A stretch of 40,872 nt of DNA from Tranzscheliella williamsii (lineage: Eukaryota; Basidiomycota; Ustilaginomycetes; Ustilaginales; Ustilaginaceae), in the NCBI GenBank assembly GCA_023212725.1, contig JALBYF010000104.1, positions 1 through 40,872 on the forward strand. Direction: 5' to 3'. Shown in pieces: positions 1-10,469 of this stretch (position 1 is its first letter; every line of letters starts with the position of its first letter). Under the pieces are notes generated by a model. It had not been told where the DNA came from. It ran no database searches and saw nothing but the letters and a program-made list of their open reading frames with translations. The position numbers and the translations under genes were made by a program.

Positions 1-9
1 CCATCTTCT

Positions 10-31
10 GGTGGTCGCTCAAGCGACCACC
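10..31. repeat. perfect 10-bp inverted repeat (hairpin)
   Basis: GGTGGTCGCT at 10-19 and AGCGACCACC at 22-31 are perfect reverse complements separated by two bases. It lies just left of the transposase relic, so it could belong to a mobile element end, but no matching copy was found on the other side of the relic. Confidence 0.7.
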
Positions 32-156
32 CAATGTTGCATGGCAGGCATCTCCTGAGACGCCAGCCCTGTAACAGTATACTTGATCCACTGAGTAGCA
101 GTAGACTAAATACATTCGATGCCCAGTCGACTATCAGGCGCAGTGAGGGGAGGGGT

Positions 157-765
157 TTATATACAGGCATGTCGGTGGTCCACCACGCACATCCCCGGTG
201 GTCTGCTGGCACATCGGCCCGTGCACGGGCCAAGTTCGTGACCAGGGATGCATCCGAGTATCCGCTCATGTCCGGCCGTTGATCCCCATCCTACCGGCCG
301 TAACAAGAGTATTCGCTCCCACTCCTCATCAGCATTGTCCTTGGCCCATTGGAGACGCTTGGCAACATTTTTTGCTGATAGGAAAGGCTTCTTTAGGGAT
401 ATATATCGGTGGATACCATGTGCATAGGCAACCCGCTGAATCCTTGACTTGGGAATGCCTTCCAACCGCTCCTGGATCTTCTTCCAGGTTTCGAAGGGGT
501 GAGCCAGTACTGTCCTAAGAATCAGGCGCTTCTGCCTGTCAGATACCAGTGAAGGTCGGCCTGGTGAGAAAGCTCTATAGACATGACCACGCTCATGGAA
601 GTTGCGCATAGTATTGAATGCAGTTTGACAGCTAGTGTTCAACTTCTGCGCTATCTGACGGTATGACAGTCCCTCTGATCGCAGTGCAACGATTCTACCA
701 CGCTTAGATGGTGTGAGCTCACCATGTGCAGGCATCCTACAAGTTTCAGCTTGATAGGGGTTCAT
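157..765 (-). pseudogene. Tc1/mariner-type transposase, truncated relic
   Basis: The reading frame starts at an ATG (765-763) and opens with a paired-like helix-turn-helix of Tc1 transposases: LTPSKRGRIVALRSEGLSYR, then IAQKLNTSCQTAF, then a linker with PGRPSLVSDRQKR and a second helical segment. The WAKDNADEEWERIL block just before the catalytic domain is recognisable and ends near base 310. At that point a Tc1 transposase would continue with the first catalytic Asp (TDE motif). Here the frame runs instead into unrelated residues, and no DDE catalytic core follows. The relic covers only the DNA-binding half of a roughly 340-residue family and cannot be an active transposase. It lies about 420 bp upstream of the ECD gene. 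I could not define its terminal inverted repeats. Confidence 0.75.
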
Positions 766-1189
766 ATGAAGGAGCTATGGCATCACAAAAATGGTCTATG
801 AATTTGAGGAGGAGGAGGTTCACAGGCCAATTTCATTTCTGTCAAGAAATTTAGGTGATGCGATTGTAGATCAGGACTTCAAGAGAGAAAATGATACAGC
901 GACGGAACTCGCAAAAATCCACGTCGAAGTTCCAAGTTAACTAGTGATCAATCCATAGGTGACTCTCTAGATCACGACTCAGCACTCAGCACTCAGCACT
1001 CAGCACACTCCCGCTTCGCCTCGCCAGACCTCCCGTGATCGCCCTACTTACACGGACCGGCCTCAAACACGGAACGTGCCCTTGATCCGCATAACTAGCC
1101 ATGGTCGATTCTGCAGAGCCTATCATCGCATCGTTCTAGGCGTGCTAGATGCACGACTAACGACGGTCGCGTAGTGTGCATCGAACGGC
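766..1189 (+). promoter_or_regulatory. region upstream of the ECD gene
   Basis: This 424-bp stretch separates the transposase relic from the ECD start codon. Its left half (780-960) is noticeably AT-richer and probably still belongs to the decayed transposon. The right half (about 1000-1180) is C-rich and is the likely promoter and leader. No TATA box or other defined site is convincing. Confidence 0.4.
978..1005. repeat. heptamer tandem repeat (CTCAGCA)x4
   Basis: Four perfect copies of CTCAGCA lie head to tail about 185 bp upstream of the ECD start codon. This is a short microsatellite-like array. Copy number may vary between strains. Confidence 0.85.
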
Positions 1190-4100
1190 ATGGCAGGTCA
1201 GGAGGAGATGGACGGTGCGCTGCCTTTCTCCGATGTCACTGGCCTGCTCGCAGCAGCTGCGGCCGCAGACAAGCAACAGGCGCTTGTCGCACGGCTCTAC
1301 CCCCTCGTACCTCAGCACGCTGCGTCGTCGCCTCTCGACCTCATCACCTATTTCGTCACTCTCAGAAAGCAGCTCGACGACTTTGTTGTTGCCAAAGCCA
1401 CGGACGATGATCGCATTGGCGGACCCTATATCTGGCACAAGGAGCCTCCTTCCCTCTCGCTCGCAAATCTACATCCACCTTCAGCGCCCCCAACAGCATC
1501 GCAACAGCAGCAACAGCCGCCGCCGCACGTCCTGTTTCATCTGAGGACCGGCGGCGAATGTCTCGAGGATGAATGGTTCGCTACTTACATCCTGCTCGAA
1601 GCCACCAAGCACTTCGCTAAACAGCAGCTAGTCATCAGCGTAGAGGATGAGGACGGCCCCTTTCTCCTCATAGAAGCAGCCGAGCACCTTCCTTCTTGGA
1701 TCACCCCAGAAAATGCCGCCCATCGTCTATGGCTCTCTGACAGTCACATCCACATCGTCGGAACGGATCACGCCTCCTCAGGGGCGCAACAGAGCCTCTC
1801 TTGCGCTCATGCCATCCGCTTGGTTCGCGACCCCGACGTGCCCACCCGTGCTTCCGACCGTCTGGAAGCCGCAGCGCTGGCCAGACTTTACGAGTATCCG
1901 CGTGCAGCAGCGGATCATCATCATCAGGCCCTTGCCTACCTCCCACTCAGCATCGCGCGCTTGTTAGCCCAAGAACCTCAGCTCGTTTCCAGCTGCGTCG
2001 GCGCCATTCAGTCTCGCGATGTCGTCAGTTCTCGCACCAGCTCAAAATTGGTTCACTTCCCGCCTGCGTCCCCCGAGCCTCAGCTGAGCAGAGACGACAA
2101 TGCAGCCATGGCTTCGCCCGGGGACAGTGCCATCGTCTTGACTCCGGTGCGGCTTACCCGTTACCTATATGCACAGCTCACCTACGATCGCTTCTTCCCG
2201 CCTCGCCAGCTGGGCCGAGATTGGCAATCAACGGTGGAGAAGGCTCGGCTCCGGAAACATCAGATGGCACAGCGCAGCTCTGGCCCCAATATTCAGGACG
2301 AGGAAGCTGTACAGGCCGAGCTGAGAGAAGGCAGATGGAGAGATCTCGGTGCCAAAATATGGTGTGGCCTTGAGATGGCCTACGATGCGTCGCTATCGAG
2401 ACGCAATCGCGACCGCAGGAGCGGCCCCTCCACCCACCATCACCCCATTGCGCCCGAGCAGCGCGAGCGTCTCATAGCAGGCCTGGAAAAGCTTGGATAT
2501 TTTGGTGAGCAGCTGCCCGGAAGCGCCAAGTGGAAGCAACTGGAGGCGGCGGCAATAGAGCAATGGGGAAAGCAACCTGTCATCAAGCAAAAGGAAGCGG
2601 AGCCGTTCGAGGTCGAAGCTCCTCTCTGCGATGTCGTTGGTCGTTTGCTCAAGCAGAATGCGGCCCACAGCAAAGAATTGCGCATTGTTCCATCAGACCC
2701 TCCCGCTTCCTTGTTATCGCAGCTTGAGGATTCCGATGACTGGATGGAACTTGAACCGGGCGACATTGACCAGATGATATCTTCCAGATCCCCTGGAAAC
2801 GATACTGTGCCTGGCTCGGCTGAAGAGGATGCTTTCCATCGTCTCAACGCTTTCACGTCCAAGCTGGAAGGATTTGTCCGCACACGTTCCGACGCCCAAG
2901 GTGCTCTGTTCGAAGATGAGATCGATATGGATGAAGACTTGAGTGAAGACGATCTTCTGTTCGAGGACCTTGACGAAGAGGAGCAAGAGCTCAAGATCCG
3001 AAAGGAAGTAGAGCGGAGAATGGCGGAAGAAGGGCCTCAAGCAAAGGCGGAGCTGATCGAGCGACTTCTACCTGGTATGACAGAGGAGGAATGGAACGGC
3101 GGCCCGGGTCGAAAGGCGAGTTTGAACCAAGACGATGCCTCTACTGGCGCGACTGAGGTAGCCTTGGCGGAGGAGCATAGGATGCATAACGATGGAGAAA
3201 ACTCCAGCTTCCTCGACGCCATTGACAAGATAGCGGGGGAGAGGGGTTTACCTACTGCAGTCGAAGTGTCCACATCGGAAAATGCCGTGGCCAAACCTGT
3301 CAACCTGTCCAAGGCCGAGCAGGATCTACATCGAAAGCTCACCTCGCAGTACATGCGTGATGCCTCCTCCAAGTTCTCCTCGCAGCGGTACGATGGAGCC
3401 TCGGACTCGGATTCGGAGGACTTGGAGCAGGAGACGTCCGCAGAGATTCGGCGACAGCGCGCAGAGGAATATGATCTCGCCCCCGATGCCGGCGAGCTTA
3501 ACGCCGCCGACGACGGTGTGGACGAGCTGCCGGGCATCGATCTGAACAAAGAAGAGGAGATGTCGAATCTGCTCGAGTTCGCACGCATCAGCTTGGGGCT
3601 CACGAAGGAGCAGTATGACCAGATCTTACGGGACCGCGTTACGCGGGGCGCCTTTGTGCCGGCGTCCGTGCGGCCGAGCTCGGCAACACAGGGAGCCGAT
3701 GGGGCTCAGCGGGCGGAGTCTGTCGATAACCGTGGAAAGACCGCGGCTAGTTCGGGCGACGGCGGGGCCGGGCTGGCGGGTGCCGCCGCGGGTGCGGGGC
3801 TGGACTCGTTCGAGAGCGTGATGCAGGCGATGGAGCGACGGCTTGCGGAGCTGAAGGGCGAGGCGGCGCCGGCGTCTGCGCAGGGGGCCGGATCGGCCGG
3901 CGCGCCGCCGACGGATGCGCTAGATGGCGAAGACGAGGAGCTGCTCCGACATCTGCTCGCGTCGGGCGGCGAGCTGCCCGCATCGCTGCGCGCGCGGCCG
4001 CCCGGCGCCGGCACGCACGACCCCGCCCGCGCGGACCAGATCGCCGACTTCCTCGCCTCGTACCAGGCACAGCCCACCACTTCCGGGCCCGGCGCCCACT

Positions 4101-4192
4101 CCGGCCCCGTCGAAACCCTCATGCGCCGCTTCGGCCTCGGCAGTCTGCCCGCCGACAGCTCTGCGCACCACGCCGCAATGGATGACGAATAA
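1190..4192 (+). CDS. Ecdysoneless (ECD/SGT1 family) homologue
   Basis: A 1000-residue intronless ORF. Residues about 113-190 carry the family signature: CLEDEWFATYILLEATKHF, then LVISVEDEDGPFLLIEAAEHL, then a WLSDSHIHIV strand. This is typical of the SGT1/ECD family (Pfam SGT1; unrelated to the SGT1 co-chaperone). The N-terminal two thirds holds the conserved domain. An acidic stretch around residues 575-610 (DEDLSEDDLLFEDLDEEEQE) and a low-complexity Ala/Gly-rich tail follow. Known animal members act in the nucleus and cytoplasm in pre-mRNA splicing (Prp8/U5 snRNP-linked), transcription and cell-cycle control; a similar role here is inference. The ATG at 1190 is in good context (GGCATGG). 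The gene is tail to tail with the ankyrin-DIL gene, with 174 bp between stop codons. Its last 550 bases are about 75% GC with a G-to-C skew flip. Confidence 0.9.
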   Translation: MAGQEEMDGALPFSDVTGLLAAAAAADKQQALVARLYPLVPQHAASSPLDLITYFVTLRKQLDDFVVAKATDDDRIGGPYIWHKEPPSLSLANLHPPSAPPTASQQQQQPPPHVLFHLRTGGECLEDEWFATYILLEATKHFAKQQLVISVEDEDGPFLLIEAAEHLPSWITPENAAHRLWLSDSHIHIVGTDHASSGAQQSLSCAHAIRLVRDPDVPTRASDRLEAAALARLYEYPRAAADHHHQALAYLPLSIARLLAQEPQLVSSCVGAIQSRDVVSSRTSSKLVHFPPASPEPQLSRDDNAAMASPGDSAIVLTPVRLTRYLYAQLTYDRFFPPRQLGRDWQSTVEKARLRKHQMAQRSSGPNIQDEEAVQAELREGRWRDLGAKIWCGLEMAYDASLSRRNRDRRSGPSTHHHPIAPEQRERLIAGLEKLGYFGEQLPGSAKWKQLEAAAIEQWGKQPVIKQKEAEPFEVEAPLCDVVGRLLKQNAAHSKELRIVPSDPPASLLSQLEDSDDWMELEPGDIDQMISSRSPGNDTVPGSAEEDAFHRLNAFTSKLEGFVRTRSDAQGALFEDEIDMDEDLSEDDLLFEDLDEEEQELKIRKEVERRMAEEGPQAKAELIERLLPGMTEEEWNGGPGRKASLNQDDASTGATEVALAEEHRMHNDGENSSFLDAIDKIAGERGLPTAVEVSTSENAVAKPVNLSKAEQDLHRKLTSQYMRDASSKFSSQRYDGASDSDSEDLEQETSAEIRRQRAEEYDLAPDAGELNAADDGVDELPGIDLNKEEEMSNLLEFARISLGLTKEQYDQILRDRVTRGAFVPASVRPSSATQGADGAQRAESVDNRGKTAASSGDGGAGLAGAAAGAGLDSFESVMQAMERRLAELKGEAAPASAQGAGSAGAPPTDALDGEDEELLRHLLASGGELPASLRARPPGAGTHDPARADQIADFLASYQAQPTTSGPGAHSGPVETLMRRFGLGSLPADSSAHHAAMDDE

Positions 4193-4366
4193 CTGCCTCG
4201 CCCAAACACTTCCCTGCACCTCTCCTCCACTCTTTCTTGTATCGATACGCGCTCGGCTCACGAGATGTAAACTAGATCTGATCTGCTGTCGGAGAGATGA
4301 GGTTGCAGCCATTGCAATGGTGGAGCGGCGGATGGAAATTCGTAGAAATACAGTAGGTGTGCAGGG

Positions 4367-7300
4367 CTAGTGGCGCGGGCGGATGGTGTCCTGGCGGCGG
4401 GGGTGCGGGGCGGGGGAGGCGGTGTCGTGAGCGTGGGCTGCGGTGGGGGCGAAGTCGTCGGGAATGGCGGTGTGTGTGCGGGATCTGGGGTCGGTGGCGG
4501 TGAGGGGAGAATCAGAGGGGGAGATGGAGCGGTCGCGCGGCGGGATGATGATGCGGGACGGGGGCGGAAGCGTGCCGGTCTTGGCGCGCGGACGGGCGTC
4601 GGCGGGGTCCAGGAGCGCAGCCAGCGGTCGCTGGCCCATCATCTGGTCGATCTCTTCTTCCGACGGGAAGTAGGACGATTCCAGCGCTGCCGCGTGCGCT
4701 CCGGGCGCAGCCGTACTGCTCCCCCGTGCGGGGACGTGCAGCGGCCGGCTCCGCGCTCCATGCTCGCCGTCAGCACCCTTCGCCGGCTCCGTCAGCAACA
4801 CGTTCCGTGACACCTTCTCCACCGGTTTGACCGCAGCTACCGCCTGAAGCACCCCGTCGATCCGCTCCAGCAGACCGTCCGGCAGCACAGGAACCGGCGA
4901 CCAGCTCCCCCCCGCGGCAAACCCTTTACCCTGCGGAAAGAGGCTGCTCGAACGGCTGGCCGTACTCGTATCCGTCCGCTCCGACGCGCCACTCACCGAG
5001 GCCATGTCTTCATCAACCGAGGCCGAGGTAGTCGTATCGGCTGAGCCCGTCGGTGTCGGGCTGCCGCGCGCCGAACCTCCAACCACGGACGAACGGCGTG
5101 ACGAGGCAGCAGAGCCGGTCTCGCCCGCTTCACCATTGACGCTGCGTAGCGATGGCGAGCCTGTGCCCGTGAAGTGGCCGCGGCCAAAGCCGAAGGCATC
5201 GCCTGGGGTGACGATTAAGGCGCTTCGCTTTCGAGGCAGGGCGAACGGTAACATCTCTCGGCTGTTCAGCAGCCCATCGCTCTTGGAAGGGGACGGCGGA
5301 GCACTTCCATTCGCCCTCCCACCGTCCTCATGCAAGCCCATGGGCGGGCCTGCTGCTGTCCACGGCGGGACGTAGTCACTCATTCCCTTGCCCGGATTAA
5401 ATAGGCCGTCGATCATTTCCTGTGCGGATTTGGCTGTCGCTTCGGCAACCGTCAGCGGCTCTTGCAACTCGGCGAGCTTTGCCGTGTCCGTGCTAGCAGA
5501 GCTGTTGACGCTAGTTTCTGCCGGATCAAATAAGCGGGAAGCATTGTCCAGGCTTATCTCTTCATCATCACAATCACCCTGCTGCGCCAACGCATGGCTA
5601 TCTGACGTGTAATCACCTTGCTTGGCCGTCCCGGAGCGCTGGTGGTGAGACGACTGTCTTTTGAAGGCCTGTTTCTTTTGCTGGGTCCGTCGTGCATCTT
5701 CCCGCACCTTCTGAAGCTGTTCGTTCTGTCGACGCCTCCAGTCGATAATGAGCTGGTCCAAATACTGAAGGCATTCTTCGCTCATTCTCGCTTCGCCGAT
5801 CTCGTATCGGTAGTCCTTGACTGCCTTTCTGAGTTGCATCGGCGTCAAGGACTTGAGCCCTTGCATGGTTGCTATCAAGCCATCAAAGTCCTGCAATGAA
5901 CTCTGGCACTGCAACCAAGAAACCAGCTGAGAGAGCGGCGAAAGATGAGAATGCACGATGCTGAGAGGCAAAGCGTTGCTTCTCGCCCAGTCTTCAAGAG
6001 CACTGATGTTCATGCGGATCTGGATAGCCCGCGACCTGCATAGGTACCGCTTCCGGGTGAGAACGCGGTTGAAGAGCTCGCAGCCAACCCAGAAGAAAAT
6101 CTGAGACAGACCTTGAATGATAATGGCGGGATTGATCTCGTAGAACTGAAGGATTTGCAGAGTCGACATTAACAAGGAAGTGATGGTCCGCGGCGTTGGC
6201 TTACTGAGCAGATCTGCTGCTGTGGCGTTGGAGGATACCTCGCGAATTGCTCTGAATGGCTCTGCCAGATACGTACGACTAGAAGGGTCTTCTGCTTGTC
6301 TAGACGGTGAAGGCCCAAGAGCGGCAGCGCCGTATGGCATGGCGGGTCTTCCAATCCCAATCGACTGCGATCTGGAATGCGGCTCTGCATCGCTGGCGCC
6401 ATCGTCTTTCTTGTTGCCGAAGATCTGGCTCATCGGCCTGCGGCCGTTGGCGCTGGTAGACCCTCCTTGAGGTACGGAGCCTTGCTGGCCGATTCCCTTG
6501 ACACTTCCAGCCAGCGTCTTGATGAATTTCCATTCGCCCTCAAATCGGATTTCTTCAAAGCCAGGGATGGCCTCATGATCCAGCATAGCTGCGTCCAGCA
6601 CCTTGTCTATCCTCCTTTCGGCGTCCCGAATAATGAAAACGAAAATCTCATTTAGCAGATCCGCCAGCAAACCCCGGTACTCGTTGATGGAGGAAGAGTT
6701 CCTTAGGGTCCGATCTTTCTGCGTGTAGTAATGTAGGAGGCAGCAATTGAAGAGCCAGAAGGCTAGATAGGTCATGTCGGTAGGATGGGAGTAGATCACA
6801 CCTTCGATTTTGTCGACAGCACCCAAGAAGAGATCTTCCAGCAGATCTTCGTCTTCCAGGAAGCAGGCATATCTTGTACACAAGAATAGAACATTGGCTG
6901 GGGCAGCCCTAAATGTCCATGGCGCTCTTATAGGCTTCATATTGGTGATCATCATGTTGAGTAAAGGATCGATGTCGAACGTTCCAAAAACCAGCATCTG
7001 ATCGCTGCGGACGGACTTCCAATCGAACTCGACCGATAACAAGTCGCATCCGACCTCGGCAGCTCCACAGCCTGATGCGATATCTGGAGAGACCATCCTT
7101 GGCGCGCCTCTCCTGCGTCTCGCTACTGAGGAGGACGATGCGTCGTCAGTGATGAGAGCCGCCGTATGGCCAACTAAATTGTCGAGGTCGACTTCAAGAA
7201 GTACGGATATGTCCGCAAGTACAGCTCTGCGGGTCTCATTGAGATCCTGCTGCTTGAGCTTCTGCTCGACCAGATATGCCCTTTCTGATCTCCCTACAAG

Positions 7301-8230
7301 TCTGCGTGAAGTGAGCTGAGATCCTGCCCTAGCATGCCCAGGCTTGAAGGGGCTGCTCGAAGCTCTCGACGGCGCTTGCGTCGCTGCTGGGCTGGAGTCT
7401 CTAGACCAGCTGTCGCTGGAAGGAATATTACCTGGACGAGCTTTGGTGGGTGAATCGAGTGAGAGACGGTCAAGGCGCTGAACTGCTGATTGCTGGACAG
7501 AACTGGAGCGCTGATGCTCGTAGATAAGATCGGCGATGGCCTCGCTGTTGGTGTTGGCCTGCTTCTGTGCACTGATGGGATGATGTTGAGAGAGAAGCGG
7601 GGACATAGCAGCTTCGGGAGCTGCAGAAAGGATAAAGTCCTCGCATGTCGTGCCTTTGTCGCTCTTGGCATCGACATTGGAGCCATGGCTGAGGAGGAAG
7701 GAGACGAGTGGAAGATTGGAGCTGTTGGTCGCCCACATCAGAGGCGTCCAGCCACATGCATCGCGTTCGTCCACTTCTGCTCCATTCATTATGAGCATGG
7801 TAACCGCATCAATGTGACCAGCGCACGACGCAAGCACCACCGGCCCAGTGCCGTCCTCGTCGCGGATAGCATGAAAGGCTACAGAGATGCGACCTTGCAG
7901 ATCCTTGCGGGCAGGATCTGTTGCGAGAAGTTGACGTGCTTCGGCGCGGGAGTCGAGCAGCCACGAAAGCATGTCAGTGTCTCCATTGCTAGAGGCTCGT
8001 AGAAGCGCTCGACTGAGTTTCTCCCTCTTGACTTCTGGACCGAAATTTGTGGAGCGCACCAGTTGTTTGAGTATGCCGATGGAGGGGCAAAGCTCGAGGA
8101 TTGGGTCCTGGACAAGGGCTTCGTCGAGCTGAATTGTTGGGACCGAAATGCTGGATGGTCCTGACTCTGAAAGGTAGTTGGCATCGCCATTCGCAGACAG
8201 TGTCATGTCGTAGTCCTTGTCAGAATCCAT
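4367..8230 (-). CDS. ankyrin-repeat and dilute (DIL) domain protein
   Basis: A 1287-residue intronless ORF starting at ATG 8230-8228. Residues about 65-205 contain ankyrin repeats, for example DGTGPVVLASCAGHIDAVTM and CGWTPLMWATNSSNLPLVSF. Residues about 435-830 match a DIL domain, the cargo-binding fold of class V myosin tails. Its opening segment includes APANVLFLCTRYACFLEDED, and the later part has LQILQFYEINPAIIIQGLSQ and YEIGEARMSEECLQYLDQLI. There is no motor domain, so this is the fungal stand-alone ankyrin-DIL type rather than a myosin. Residues after about 880 are Ser/Pro-rich and probably disordered. A role as an adaptor in membrane or actin trafficking is inferred from the domains only. 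A 5' leader with short upstream ORFs is likely. The coding 3' end is extremely C-rich on the coding strand. Confidence 0.88.
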   Translation of the reverse strand: MDSDKDYDMTLSANGDANYLSESGPSSISVPTIQLDEALVQDPILELCPSIGILKQLVRSTNFGPEVKREKLSRALLRASSNGDTDMLSWLLDSRAEARQLLATDPARKDLQGRISVAFHAIRDEDGTGPVVLASCAGHIDAVTMLIMNGAEVDERDACGWTPLMWATNSSNLPLVSFLLSHGSNVDAKSDKGTTCEDFILSAAPEAAMSPLLSQHHPISAQKQANTNSEAIADLIYEHQRSSSVQQSAVQRLDRLSLDSPTKARPGNIPSSDSWSRDSSPAATQAPSRASSSPFKPGHARAGSQLTSRRLVGRSERAYLVEQKLKQQDLNETRRAVLADISVLLEVDLDNLVGHTAALITDDASSSSVARRRRGAPRMVSPDIASGCGAAEVGCDLLSVEFDWKSVRSDQMLVFGTFDIDPLLNMMITNMKPIRAPWTFRAAPANVLFLCTRYACFLEDEDLLEDLFLGAVDKIEGVIYSHPTDMTYLAFWLFNCCLLHYYTQKDRTLRNSSSINEYRGLLADLLNEIFVFIIRDAERRIDKVLDAAMLDHEAIPGFEEIRFEGEWKFIKTLAGSVKGIGQQGSVPQGGSTSANGRRPMSQIFGNKKDDGASDAEPHSRSQSIGIGRPAMPYGAAALGPSPSRQAEDPSSRTYLAEPFRAIREVSSNATAADLLSKPTPRTITSLLMSTLQILQFYEINPAIIIQGLSQIFFWVGCELFNRVLTRKRYLCRSRAIQIRMNISALEDWARSNALPLSIVHSHLSPLSQLVSWLQCQSSLQDFDGLIATMQGLKSLTPMQLRKAVKDYRYEIGEARMSEECLQYLDQLIIDWRRRQNEQLQKVREDARRTQQKKQAFKRQSSHHQRSGTAKQGDYTSDSHALAQQGDCDDEEISLDNASRLFDPAETSVNSSASTDTAKLAELQEPLTVAEATAKSAQEMIDGLFNPGKGMSDYVPPWTAAGPPMGLHEDGGRANGSAPPSPSKSDGLLNSREMLPFALPRKRSALIVTPGDAFGFGRGHFTGTGSPSLRSVNGEAGETGSAASSRRSSVVGGSARGSPTPTGSADTTTSASVDEDMASVSGASERTDTSTASRSSSLFPQGKGFAAGGSWSPVPVLPDGLLERIDGVLQAVAAVKPVEKVSRNVLLTEPAKGADGEHGARSRPLHVPARGSSTAAPGAHAAALESSYFPSEEEIDQMMGQRPLAALLDPADARPRAKTGTLPPPSRIIIPPRDRSISPSDSPLTATDPRSRTHTAIPDDFAPTAAHAHDTASPAPHPRRQDTIRPRH

Positions 8231-9860
8231 ATTGCTCTATAAACAGGCTTTTAGCGCGATTCAGCCCTCTATTGAGCTCCAACGAGGATCTAGAGACATC
8301 AAACGAACATCTAGAACATCTTCTATCCTGCGCTTGATTCTCAGAGGAATTGAGGTAGTACAGTAGTAGCACTGCAAATGGCGACAATACGAAGGAAGAT
8401 TGGGAGCGCTTGTTGGCGACAGGGAAACGCTGCTTTCGGCGTTCCAGCAAAGGGTAGCGCGTTGATGAGGCAGAAGTAGATGAGGAGTGGTTTAGTGGGA
8501 GTCAGTGGGGCGCTAAAGAGTATGACGAAGAGCCGGCGTCGAAGAGCAAGATGAATTGGTGGTGAGTGTTGGTCTGCCATTGCGCGCTTTAGATCGCGGT
8601 TGTTGATCTGCATACAACTGCGCGACAGCTCATCGGCATGTTGAACAAAGCATACGAAGGAAGGTAACATCGGGGGTCAAATCTAGTATCGGGAGATACT
8701 GTCTTTCTATTTCACCATACCGTTGCCGCGTCTTTTTGGTCGGCTCAAGTCTCGTGTGTGTAGCTATCGACCTTTCTACAACGAGTTCGAAGGTGACGGA
8801 GAATGTTGTTTCTATCGATTCTCCTGTCCCTTCACGCCCTCTTTGTCTTGTCTGCTGCTGTAAGCTCGACTTTGTCGGGCCGAGGCAAACGATGCAGACA
8901 GAGGGTCGGATACGGAGAACTCTGCTACTAATCGTCTTTGCGAGGCTGGCTTTTTGAGTGTGCCCCGTCTCTGCCTTCTCCTATGGGATCAGGTCGCAAT
9001 AGACGAGGGCACAATTGTGCTCAGCCACACTTCCACAATCCTCTTGTTTCGTCTTTCCTTGTGGCTACAATGTGCATTGTTGATCCATCCTTCCAACTCG
9101 AGCGGTTGTAGTCTCCAGTCATCCCCTTTGCCCCTTCACCACCTGATCATCTACGCTAGATTGTTTTCTTCACTCAGTAACACACAACGTATTGTGCTCG
9201 AAAGGCTTCTGTCCGAGTAGGACTACCATCAGCATGATTACCGTCTCGTCGACTGCTCTATTTACTGTATATGGGGTAGGAATCTTGTATGGCAGGACTG
9301 CGTGCAAAAAAAAAGGGACGCACCTTAACAGTTCTCTGATCAACACTCACACTTTCCGGCCGACACCTTTGGCCTGATGGCTGCGCGTTGTATGGCTGGC
9401 ACAAGTCGCGGGTTGGGGTGCGCTTTGCCGCTCACTGCCGCTCCCGCTGATTGCTTGCTTCGACAAGTCACCGTGTCCCTCGAATCCTCTGCCGGTGAGC
9501 GTCCCCGGATTTCCGGCCGGTTAGTTGCGTGTCCAATTCCTCGCTCCCCTGCACTTATTTCGCTGAACCACGAGGTTTTGGTCCTCACTGGCCCCCCCCC
9601 CATGCAGAGAGAGGCTCGACGATCTCACGCTTCAAACGTAGCAGAGTGAAGTGACTAGAAGTCTTGCAGACGGTCCTTACCAGGCTGGCCCCGCAGAGCA
9701 GGCAAGCGTGGCTACGAGCAAGTGCGTGCGTGGAATGAAGGTCACTTGGCATGAATCTGAGCCTCACCCTTAAGCGGTAAACGATGGAATTTGCCTGACC
9801 GCTCGGCCTTAATGCCAAACTCTCACCTCGGGCATGATAGCTTGCGAACCCAGTTGCATT
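8231..9860. promoter_or_regulatory. divergent intergenic region, ankyrin-DIL / UPF0658
   Basis: About 1.6 kb without a convincing gene. The part next to 8230 probably holds the leader of the minus-strand ankyrin-DIL gene and includes an upstream ORF of 79 codons (8580-8341, minus). A run of 9 A near 9306 and a run of 10 C at 9592-9601 are present. The small ORFs here show no recognisable domain. The promoters of both flanking genes should lie in this stretch, but no specific element can be named. Confidence 0.5.
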
Positions 9861-9869
9861 CCCAGAATC

Positions 9870-10469
9870 GACTATTCACAGTCCTAATCATCATCACAAT
9901 CTGAGCTCCACTCGCTCCACTGCTCCACCCCCTCCTTCACTCTACCATCCATCACCGACACCCACCATTGGCACCATCTCCTAAATCTCCACCAGTCTGC
10001 TTTTCCCCTTCTCCCCCTTTACTCGCCCTCTTCACATCCCGCTCGGCAAGGTATCGCGACAGTTGACTTGCTCACGCGACGCTATCATCACATTCATTTG
10101 ATCCGGCTTCAACTACTGATCCGCTCAGCTAACCTCTCTCATTCGGCCTCGCACATCACCTCAAGCCTCAACTCGGTCATCTTCCCGTCGATCTGATTCG
10201 CCCTCGTCTCCGCTCTTTTTGTGATCCAGTCCGCTCAAGCTGCACCTGCACTTTCGACCTTGATACATCTGATCACGGCTGCTGGCTCAACCGTGCTCTT
10301 GTGTTTTCACCTCGGTCTATAACGGACACAAGTGACGTAGATCGTCGCTTTTCGCAGTCCTTTCCCCTACTGTTTCCGTGTTGTCAAATCATCACTTCCG
10401 ACGTCCATCCGCACACGGCTGGATACGACTTCGTCACTTTGTTTGTCGCCCCTCTTTCCTTTGCCGGCC
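9870..10469 (+). promoter_or_regulatory. long pyrimidine-rich leader of the UPF0658 gene
   Basis: The 600 bases directly upstream of ATG 10470 are strongly C/T-rich on the plus strand with very few purine runs, for example CTCCACTGCTCCACCCCCTC near 9915. Such long pyrimidine-rich stretches are typical of fungal core promoters and 5' leaders. An unspliced or spliced 5' UTR is likely; no intron could be assigned with confidence. Confidence 0.5.

Noticed and set aside
8341..8580. 79-codon minus-strand ORF before the ankyrin-DIL gene
   Set aside because: It lies in the probable 5' leader of that gene and resembles no protein; at most it is an upstream ORF.
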